A stretch of 5,257 nucleotides of DNA, from NCBI GenBank assembly GCA_005877655.1, contig VBOC01000197.1:8117-13373 (forward strand), read 5' to 3'. The stretch comes from Ignavibacteria bacterium (GTDB taxonomy: Bacteria; Bacteroidota; Ignavibacteria; UBA10030; SZUA-254). Both the position numbers and the translations under genes were made by a program. This document shows, piece after piece, positions 1-5,257 of the stretch; the first letter of the stretch is position 1, and every line of letters begins with the position of its first letter. The notes under the pieces are model-generated. The model did not search any database, was not told where the DNA came from, and saw nothing but the letters and a program-made list of their open reading frames with translations.

Positions 1-2
1 TG

Positions 3-1055
3 CCGCAGAGGGGGGGCCGGGGAAGATTTCAAATGAACGCCGAGCAGAAGGCGAGGGCAATAGTCAATTTTCATAAACAGGAACTTTGTGACAAGGAAGG
101 AGTGGCTGCGATATTAACTATCAGCGGTGGAGACGGTGGAAATGTGTACGTCCAGCAGGCGAACGTTGCAGCGCATCCCGATACGCCGTTTACGAGGCGG
201 ATCAGCGCCTATGATCCCAAAGCGCCAAGAATTTCAACCCAGATCCAGGTCGGAGCAGAGCATTATAATAGACTGGTCCGTATGATCCAGAAGGGGGAAC
301 ATCCGAAGCTGGCGCTGGACCTTGAGGTGAGCTTTACCAAAGAGGATTCATGCTGGGACATCCTCGCCGAATTACCCGGTTCAGATCTGAAGAACGAGCT
401 GGTGATGATCGGGGCGCATTTCGACTCATGGCACGGGGGCACGGGAGCGACTGATAACGGCACGGGTTCTGCGGTCTGCCTCGAAGCCATGCGGATCCTC
501 AAGATGGTCGGTTTGACGCCGCGCCGCACCATTCGCATCGGACTCTGGAGCGGCGAGGAGCAGGGTTTGCTGGGCTCTGCCGCTTACGTAAAGAAGCACT
601 TCGGCGAGAGAGTGGGCCCCGACTCGAACTTCACTGTCACGTTGAAACCGGAGGCGGAAAAGTTCTCCGTCTACTTCAACAACGACAACGGCAGCGGGAA
701 GGTGCGCGGAGTCTACATGCAGGCGAATGAATCCGTCCGGCCGATTTTCCGCGCGTGGCTCGCGCAGTTCAGGGATTTGGGCGCGGCGACCTTGACCCTT
801 GAGAATACCGGCGGGACCGATCACCTTTCGTTCGATCAGATCGGGCTTCCCGGGTTTCAGTTCATTCAGGATCCGATCGAGTATGGGACTCGCACGCATC
901 ACTCAACCATGGACGTGTTCGACCGGGCTCAGCCGGACGACCTGAAACAAGCCTCGGTTATTATGGCTGCGTTTGCCTATAACGCGGCGATGCGGGATGG
1001 GCAATTCCCCAGGAAGCCCCTGCCTCAACCGCAAACGCCCCGCGGCAGCCAGTGA
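3..1055 (+). CDS. M28-family zinc metallopeptidase (carboxypeptidase Q/aminopeptidase-like), 5'-truncated
   Basis: This is a zinc-dependent exopeptidase of family M28, probably exported and acting on peptides outside the cytoplasm. The frame is open to the left edge. The first ATG (33) falls inside a PA-type domain (GVAAILTIS, then [11 protein letters not shown]), so the true start and any signal peptide lie outside the window. Counting from that ATG, the PA part spans about residues 1-105 and the catalytic domain about 110-325. The di-zinc site looks complete: H129 in GAHFDSWH, D141 in TDNGTGSA, the E175-E176 pair in [11 protein letters not shown]218 in NNDNGSG and H290 in [16 protein letters not shown] motif lies at 260-267. 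The proline-rich C-terminus ([12 protein letters not shown]) looks like a disordered tail. It ends 40 nt before the sugar kinase and could share its transcript. The family call is firm; the peptide specificity cannot be read from the sequence. Confidence 0.9.
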   Translation, partial: PQRGGRGRFQMNAEQKARAIVNFHKQELCDKEGVAAILTISGGDGGNVYVQQANVAAHPDTPFTRRISAYDPKAPRISTQIQVGAEHYNRLVRMIQKGEHPKLALDLEVSFTKEDSCWDILAELPGSDLKNELVMIGAHFDSWHGGTGATDNGTGSAVCLEAMRILKMVGLTPRRTIRIGLWSGEEQGLLGSAAYVKKHFGERVGPDSNFTVTLKPEAEKFSVYFNNDNGSGKVRGVYMQANESVRPIFRAWLAQFRDLGAATLTLENTGGTDHLSFDQIGLPGFQFIQDPIEYGTRTHHSTMDVFDRAQPDDLKQASVIMAAFAYNAAMRDGQFPRKPLPQPQTPRGSQ

Positions 1056-1095
1056 CGATTGCACGTCCGTCGCTCAATTTGTACATTGAAGTGAT

Positions 1096-2019
1096 ATGAG
1101 CCTGCTGGCAGTCGGTTCGGTTGCGATGGATACGATTGAGACGCCGTTCGGACGGGTCGACAACGTTCTCGGCGGATCCGCCACCTACATCGCCACCGCC
1201 GCGAGCTACTTCGTGGCGCCGATCCGGCTCGTCGGAGTGGTCGGCGGCGACTTCCCGAGGGAATACATCGACTTTCTTGAGAGCCGGGAAATCGATCTTG
1301 AAGGCCTGCAAGTCGTAAAGAGCGGAAAGACATTCCGCTGGGGCGGGCGTTACCAGTATGATCTTAACACAAGGGAGACGCTCTTCACAGAGCTGAATGT
1401 CTTCGAGCATTTTAATCCCATCATTCCCCCCGCCTTCCGCAAGTCGACCTACATTTGTCTCGGAAACATCGATCCAGAGGTTCAGCGAAAGGTTCTCGAG
1501 CAGATCGAAAAGCCGCGGCTGGTCGTGGGAGACACGATGAATTTCTGGATCAAGGGAAAGAAAAAGGAGCTTCTGGCGACGCTGAAGCGGATGGACATCG
1601 TGATCATCAACGATGCGGAAGCCCGCCAGCTCACGGAGGAGGCAAACCTCATCAAAGCGGCGAAGGCGATTATCCGGATGGGGCCGAAGATGATCATCAT
1701 CAAGAAGGGTGAGCATGGAGCTCTTCTTGTCACGGAGCGGACGATTTTTTCGGCGCCCGCCTATCCCCTCGAGATCATCAATGACCCTACAGGCGCCGGC
1801 GACGCGTTTGCCGGAGGGTTTATCGGGTGGATCGCGAAGACCGATGATCTCTCGGAGGAAAACTGCAAGCGCGCGGTGATCCACGGGAGCGCGCTGGCTT
1901 CCTTTTGCGTCGAACAGTTCAGCCTGAATCGTCTGAAGGATCTTACCTCCATCGAAATTCAGGACCGCTTCCGGGAGTTCAGGGAGCTGTCGAAGTTCGA
2001 TGCTGAGGTCTTGGTGTGA
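1096..2019 (+). CDS. PfkB/ribokinase-family sugar kinase, substrate unassigned
   Basis: This predicted cytoplasmic kinase of 307 aa, a normal length for the family, transfers phosphate from a nucleotide to a sugar or sugar-phosphate hydroxyl. The N-terminal sheet holds VGSVAMDTI with D12, which aligns with the ribose-contacting Asp of ribokinase. The first PfkB signature region is GGSATYIATAAS (26-37), followed by VGVVGGDFP. NDAEA (172-176) corresponds to the family NxxE metal/phosphate motif. The second signature DPTGAGDAFAGGF (230-242) gives the anion hole and the catalytic base D236. The stretch DTMNFW (146-151) looks characteristic of one subgroup of general sugar-kinase annotations. Tyr31 stands where ribokinases and fructokinases carry a sugar-binding Asn. 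The ATG at 1096 has only a weak GAAGTG ribosome-binding match. mtnA follows 9 nt later, suggesting a substrate in nucleoside-derived sugar or methylthioribose metabolism. That is inference; ribokinase or another sugar kinase remains possible. Confidence 0.9.
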   Translation: MSLLAVGSVAMDTIETPFGRVDNVLGGSATYIATAASYFVAPIRLVGVVGGDFPREYIDFLESREIDLEGLQVVKSGKTFRWGGRYQYDLNTRETLFTELNVFEHFNPIIPPAFRKSTYICLGNIDPEVQRKVLEQIEKPRLVVGDTMNFWIKGKKKELLATLKRMDIVIINDAEARQLTEEANLIKAAKAIIRMGPKMIIIKKGEHGALLVTERTIFSAPAYPLEIINDPTGAGDAFAGGFIGWIAKTDDLSEENCKRAVIHGSALASFCVEQFSLNRLKDLTSIEIQDRFREFRELSKFDAEVLV

Positions 2020-2028
2020 TTCCGGAGC

Positions 2029-3069
2029 ATGAAGGCGATCGAATGGCTCGGTGGCCGGGTACGGTTCATCGATCAGACCAAACTTCCCGGGGAGGAAACC
2101 TATATCGAGACGGCCGATTATCGTGTCATCGGCGAAGCGATCGTCTCACTCAGAATTCGCGGCGCACCCCTCATCGGAATTTCTGCGGCCTATGGCCTGG
2201 CCCTCGGCGCCCTGGGATCGAGGGCGGTCGGGCCCGATGATCTCCGGTCTGACATCCGGCGAATTTCCACCGAGCTCGGAAGGACCCGCCCGACGGCGGT
2301 GAATTTGTTTCGGGCGCTTCGAAGGATCGAGGATGCCGCTGCTACGCCGGACTCGGCCGGGCGCATCAGGGCGGCGGTTGTGGCAGAGGCGGTGGCCTTC
2401 CATCTCGAAGACGAGGCAATGTGCCGGCGCATCGGGGAGAACGGGGCTCGCCTGGTTCCCGACGGCGCGATCATTCTGACCCACTGCAATACGGGCGCGC
2501 TGGCCACCGGCGGCGCGGGGACAGCGCAGAGTATCATCACCACGGCGCACCGGGATGGGAAATCAGTCCGGGTCTACGCAACGGAGACGCGCCCCGCATT
2601 GCAGGGCGCGAGGCTGACGACATGGGAGCTCATGCGTGAAGGAATAGATGTGACGCTGATAACGGACGGGACCGCGGCCAGCGTCATGAACCGGCTGCAC
2701 ATCGACCTCGTGGTCGTGGGGGCGGATCGAATTGCCGCCAACGGCGACACCGCCAACAAGATCGGCACGTACTCGCTTGCACTCGCCGCCCGCCATCATG
2801 GGATCCCGTTCTATGTCGCTGCACCCACAACAACGATCGATCCGGCGGTGGCATCAGGGGACCTGATTCCGATCGAAGAACGCAGCCCCGGTGAAGTCGT
2901 TGAGGGATTCGGAAAGAGGATCGCCCCGGAGGGCGTCCGGGTCTATGCACCTGCCTTTGATGTCACGCCGGCCGCGCTCATCACCGCCATTATTACAGAA
3001 GGCGAGGTCACGTACCCGCCTTACAATTTTGTCAACGTCCCCTCCATTCAAGAGCAGCGCAACCGATGA
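2029..3069 (+). CDS. mtnA: S-methyl-5-thioribose-1-phosphate isomerase (MtnA)
   Basis: This aldose-ketose isomerase of the eIF2B-alpha/beta/delta-like family converts 5-methylthioribose-1-phosphate to 5-methylthioribulose-1-phosphate in the cytoplasmic methionine salvage pathway. At 346 aa it is full length. Visible motifs in order are FIDQTKLPGEE (13-23), IRGAP (43-47), THCNTGALAT (151-160) with catalytic Cys153, ETRPALQGARLT (186-197), VGADRIAANGDTANKIGT (230-247) with catalytic Asp233, IPIEER (280-285) and FDVTP (310-314). The Cys-to-Asp distance of 80 residues equals that of the Bacillus subtilis enzyme. An in-frame TGA at 2017 leaves ATG 2029 as the first possible start; GGAG lies only one base upstream, so coupling to kinase translation is likely. 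Two positions usually conserved in MtnA differ: Ala217 for Gly and Ala307 for Asn. Close relatives act on 5-deoxyribose-1-phosphate, so the substrate is less certain than the family. No mtnB, mtnC, mtnD or mtnP is present in the window. Confidence 0.93.
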   Translation: MKAIEWLGGRVRFIDQTKLPGEETYIETADYRVIGEAIVSLRIRGAPLIGISAAYGLALGALGSRAVGPDDLRSDIRRISTELGRTRPTAVNLFRALRRIEDAAATPDSAGRIRAAVVAEAVAFHLEDEAMCRRIGENGARLVPDGAIILTHCNTGALATGGAGTAQSIITTAHRDGKSVRVYATETRPALQGARLTTWELMREGIDVTLITDGTAASVMNRLHIDLVVVGADRIAANGDTANKIGTYSLALAARHHGIPFYVAAPTTTIDPAVASGDLIPIEERSPGEVVEGFGKRIAPEGVRVYAPAFDVTPAALITAIITEGEVTYPPYNFVNVPSIQEQRNR

Positions 3070-3854
3070 GTTCAATTGAAAAAACGGAAGCAGTTGTTCT
3101 CCGGTCGATGCCGTACAGGGAGACAAGCAAAATTGTTTCTTTTTACACGCGCCGGTTCGGAAAACTATCCACGATCGTCAAGGGGGCGCGGCGGTCTCCC
3201 GGCCGTTATGGTTCCTCTCTTGAGCCGATGTCCTATGATTCGATCGTCATCTATAAGAAAGAAACTCGCGAGCTGCAGACTCTGACTCAATGTGACCGCC
3301 TCCGGCCGTTCCTGCGCCTGTATGAAGATCTTGCCAAGATGTCTGCCGGAATGGGAATGATCGAAATAACCGCGATGGTGGCGCACGATGAGGAGGAGAA
3401 TGGCGGACTCTTTTCGCTTCTCGTCGGATGTCTTTCGGCGGCCGATGCTGCAACTAAAAACCCCGGCCACGTGTTATATTGTTTTGAGGTCCAGTTGGCG
3501 AAGATCCTTGGGTTCCAGCCGTCGTTCAGCCGCTGCGTGGAGTGCGGCAAGACGATCGGGGGGAAGGATGCCGTCGGCACGGAACTCCGTTTTCATCTCG
3601 AACGGGGGGGTCCGCTGTGCGAATCGTGCTCCGTTCCCTCGGGACACGCCGTCGGGGTGAGCGGGAACCTGTTGCAAACTCTTGAGGCTCTCTCCCAGAT
3701 GTCCGATCCCCTGGATGCCACGCAGATGGACATCGATCATCCGCAGGGCGCTCACATTCAGAATTTTCTATGGAATTATCTGCGGTATCATGTGCAGGGG
3801 CTCCGGCCGCTAAATTCCGAAAAGGTGGCGTCGCAAATTCTCGCTCTGCCATGA
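3066..3854 (+). CDS. recO: DNA repair protein RecO
   Basis: RecO is the recombination mediator of the RecFOR pathway. It binds single-stranded DNA and SSB, works with RecR to load RecA at gaps, and anneals complementary strands. The 262-aa protein is a typical length. The N-terminal OB fold covers about residues 1-80, with the family-typical start KTEAVVLRSMPYRETSKIV and IVKGARR. A helical domain follows. A four-cysteine zinc site is intact: C157/C160 (CVEC) and C185/C188 (CESC). The C-terminal stretch YLRYHVQGLRPLNS (238-251) is typical. Its ATG overlaps the mtnA stop by four bases (ATGA), which argues for translational coupling; no strong ribosome-binding site is visible upstream. A seven-G run at 3604-3610 lies inside the zinc-site coding region and is the one spot where a sequencing indel would break the frame. 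The assignment is firm. Confidence 0.95.
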   Translation: MSSIEKTEAVVLRSMPYRETSKIVSFYTRRFGKLSTIVKGARRSPGRYGSSLEPMSYDSIVIYKKETRELQTLTQCDRLRPFLRLYEDLAKMSAGMGMIEITAMVAHDEEENGGLFSLLVGCLSAADAATKNPGHVLYCFEVQLAKILGFQPSFSRCVECGKTIGGKDAVGTELRFHLERGGPLCESCSVPSGHAVGVSGNLLQTLEALSQMSDPLDATQMDIDHPQGAHIQNFLWNYLRYHVQGLRPLNSEKVASQILALP

Positions 3855-3913
3855 AGGCCCATCGCCCTCTGGTCGCGGGGCAGTCCCGGTAGAAGAGGAA
3901 GGCAAAAAGTGTC

Positions 3914-3944
3914 GTGAAACAAAAGTGAGTGTGTTCAGTATACT
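3914..3944 (+). promoter_or_regulatory. candidate sigma70-type promoter for htrA
   Basis: TATACT at 3939-3944 matches five of six bases of the -10 consensus. The best -35 candidate is GTGAAA at 3914-3919 (four of six), but the 19-nt spacer is longer than ideal. The position fits a gene boundary: the packed upstream block ends at 3854, and this site would give htrA a leader of roughly 50 nt. The GTGAAAC part could also be read as a loose extracytoplasmic-sigma -35 element, which would suit an envelope-stress protease, but no convincing matching -10 is seen. If the host is a Bacteroidota member its housekeeping promoters differ (TAnnTTTG), so the call is tentative. Confidence 0.35.
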
Positions 3945-3950
3945 TCAGTA
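3934..3950 (+). repeat. TTCAGTA direct repeat, 10-bp period, overlapping the candidate -10
   Basis: The heptamer TTCAGTA occurs at 3934-3940 and again at 3944-3950, so the copies are exactly ten bases apart, about one helical turn. The first copy runs into the candidate -10 and creates the 8-bp palindrome AGTATACT at 3937-3944. Just downstream, ACTT and AAGT form a short inverted pair (3942-3955). Such an arrangement could be a regulator-binding site at the htrA promoter, but two seven-base copies are weak evidence and chance cannot be excluded. Confidence 0.25.
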
Positions 3951-3984
3951 CAAGTTTACCAAAAACGAATCAACTATTCAATCG

Positions 3985-3990
3985 AAGGAG
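3985..3990 (+). promoter_or_regulatory. Shine-Dalgarno site of htrA
   Basis: AAGGAG lies ten bases before ATG 4001 in an A-rich leader. It is the strongest ribosome-binding match in the window and fixes the htrA start. The other genes have weak sites or lean on overlap with the gene before them, so htrA looks independently and strongly initiated. Confidence 0.75.
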
Positions 3991-4000
3991 CAACAAAATC

Positions 4001-5257
4001 ATGTCACGTAAATCTGTTCTCGCTGCGTTATTCCTGATCTTCATCGGGATCGTGTTCGGCGTTGTGCTCGTGTCGAGCTTCAAAGTCGGACTGGAGCCGG
4101 GATTTGCCGGCGATCCGCAGGTGAAGCTGGGGGCCCGCAGCCAGGTGAAACATCCCGAAATTGATGTCAAAGCGTTCAGCAAAGCCTTCGTCGAGGTCAG
4201 CAAGGCCGTCTCACCGACAGTCGTAAGCATCACGGTGACGACCAAGGGGAAGGGGAAATCCGGCGGCGAGTTGAACGATTTCTTTCACTTTTTCGGACCC
4301 GATTTCAAGTTTCCGGAATCCGAGCCGCAACAGGCAGCCGGGTCCGGGGTGGTCATCAGTCCGGATGGGTACATCCTGACGAACAACCACGTGGTGGACG
4401 GCGCGGATGAGAATCACGTCGAGGTTTCGTTCAACAACAAACATGTGGTGAAGGCAAAAATCGTCGGGACCGATCCTTCCACCGACCTCGCCGTCATCAA
4501 GGTCGATGACAAGGATCTGCCCACTGCGGCGTTCGGAAATTCCGATGAGGTGGAAATCGGGGAGTGGGTTCTCGCGATCGGCAATCCGCTCAATCTGCAG
4601 GGAACGGTGACTGCGGGAATTATCAGCGCATTGGGCCGGAACATCCGCATCATCAGCGATGACTACGGAATCGAAAACTTCATCCAGACAGACGCCGCGA
4701 TCAACCCTGGCAATAGCGGCGGCCCGCTGGTAAATCTGGACGGGGAGGTCATCGGAATCAACACAGCCATCGCCACGACGAACGCACGTTATCAGGGGTA
4801 CGGGTTTGCGATTCCAATCAATCTCGCCCGTTACGTCGCTGAAGACATTATCAAGAATGGAAAAGTGAGGCGCGGTTACATCGGCGTCGAGATCCTTGGC
4901 GTAGACGACAGGTATGCGAAGGCGCTCGGCCTGAAGAAAACTGAGGGCGTCATTGTGCAGCGGCTGGTTCCCGGAGGCGCCGTGGAAGCATCCGGCATCA
5001 AGGAATCGGATGTCATTCTTTCGGTTGACGGGAAAGAAGTCAACGCAGCCAGCGAGCTCCAATCCTACATCGCGCGCAAGCATCCCGGAGACGAGGTGAC
5101 ATTAAAAATCTTCCGTAACGGCGGCATAACCGAGAAAAAGGTCACGCTTCGCTCCCGGAAGGATGAAAAGCTCACGGCGAAGGATACCGGGAGGAGTTCG
5201 GAAGAACTCCGGCCCGACAGGGAAGCCGGCTCGAAGACCGTCAGTTTCGAAAACCTG
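4001..5257 (+). CDS. DegP/HtrA-type periplasmic serine endoprotease, 3'-truncated
   Basis: This is an envelope protein-quality-control protease and chaperone that degrades misfolded exported proteins. The frame runs 419 codons from ATG 4001 to the right edge without a stop. Residues 1-6 are basic, and 7-26 form one hydrophobic segment (signal anchor or uncleaved signal). The trypsin-like domain spans about 58-290 and has the full triad: His130 in TNNHVVDGA, Asp162 in TDPSTDLAVIK and Ser239 in NPGNSGGPL. The NDFFHFFG stretch (92-99) sits in the LA-loop region, as in DegP. PDZ1 spans about 291-386, beginning RRGYIGVEI with its carboxylate-binding loop. A charged linker follows and ends SFENL at the edge. 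Family members usually have about 450-510 aa with a second PDZ, so PDZ2 is probably just outside. It has its own leader and ribosome-binding site, and seems separate from the upstream operon. Whether it is DegP, DegQ or another paralogue cannot be decided. Confidence 0.94.
   Translation, partial: MSRKSVLAALFLIFIGIVFGVVLVSSFKVGLEPGFAGDPQVKLGARSQVKHPEIDVKAFSKAFVEVSKAVSPTVVSITVTTKGKGKSGGELNDFFHFFGPDFKFPESEPQQAAGSGVVISPDGYILTNNHVVDGADENHVEVSFNNKHVVKAKIVGTDPSTDLAVIKVDDKDLPTAAFGNSDEVEIGEWVLAIGNPLNLQGTVTAGIISALGRNIRIISDDYGIENFIQTDAAINPGNSGGPLVNLDGEVIGINTAIATTNARYQGYGFAIPINLARYVAEDIIKNGKVRRGYIGVEILGVDDRYAKALGLKKTEGVIVQRLVPGGAVEASGIKESDVILSVDGKEVNAASELQSYIARKHPGDEVTLKIFRNGGITEKKVTLRSRKDEKLTAKDTGRSSEELRPDREAGSKTVSFENL

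Noticed and set aside
33..35. ATG 33 as the true start of the M28 peptidase
   Set aside because: The frame continues open upstream, ATG 33 falls within a PA-type domain, no signal peptide follows it, and family members are longer at the N-terminus.
426..902. Minus-strand open frame opposite the M28 catalytic domain
   Set aside because: It overlaps the conserved zinc-ligand region and shows no domain of its own.
1059..1081. Bacteroidota-type promoter (TTG ... TCAATTTG) before the kinase
   Set aside because: The -7-like element has one mismatch, the upstream TTG is only 12 nt away, too close for that promoter class, and the leader would be about 8 nt.
961..1884. Long open frame on the minus strand (307 codons) opposite the kinase gene
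   Set aside because: Its translation is rich in Arg and Asp with no family motif, and it lies opposite a clearly conserved kinase. It is a codon-bias shadow in GC-rich DNA.
2016..2240. GTG-started frame overlapping the start of mtnA
   Set aside because: It is out of frame with both neighbours, has no family features, and the mtnA N-terminus is canonical.
3876..3888. CGGG-GCAGT-CCCG hairpin after recO as a terminator
   Set aside because: The stem is only four base pairs and no T-run follows, so it does not support an intrinsic terminator.
4211..5083. Minus-strand open frame of 290 codons opposite htrA
   Set aside because: The plus strand encodes an intact HtrA catalytic triad and PDZ domain here; the antisense product has no recognisable features.

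Overview
The window is an ordinary, gene-dense piece of a moderately GC-rich bacterial chromosome. Five protein genes all lie on the + strand and almost no DNA is unused. Nothing in it marks a mobile element, phage, CRISPR array or RNA gene. The look of RecO and of the HtrA N-terminus (a signal-anchor followed by an FGVVLVSSF stretch) recalls the Bacteroidota/Chlorobi/Ignavibacteria side of the FCB group. That placement rests on remembered family resemblance, not on a search, and is only moderately likely. The clear AAGGAG ribosome-binding site before htrA shows Shine-Dalgarno use at least there.

Layout. Positions 3-1055 hold the C-terminal part of a secreted-type M28 zinc exopeptidase that is cut by the left edge. 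After 40 nt comes a PfkB/ribokinase-family sugar kinase (1096-2019). Nine nt later, in the same reading frame, comes mtnA, a methylthioribose-1-phosphate isomerase (2029-3069). Its stop overlaps the start of recO (3066-3854) in an ATGA junction. A 146-nt gap (3855-4000) carries a candidate promoter, a small direct repeat and a strong ribosome-binding site. It leads into a DegP/HtrA-type periplasmic serine protease (4001 to the right edge, no stop reached).

How they may work together. The tightly packed kinase-mtnA-recO block is probably one transcript, and the M28 gene may belong to it. MtnA isomerises 5-methylthioribose-1-phosphate in methionine salvage, and related enzymes act on 5-deoxyribose-1-phosphate or ribose-1,5-bisphosphate. 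The kinase beside it could make or consume such a sugar phosphate. The usual methylthioribose kinase, MtnK, belongs to a different fold, so this pairing is the most interesting point in the window. RecO (recombinational repair) and HtrA (envelope protein quality control) are housekeeping neighbours with no visible biochemical link to the pair. I do not see an undescribed multi-gene system here.
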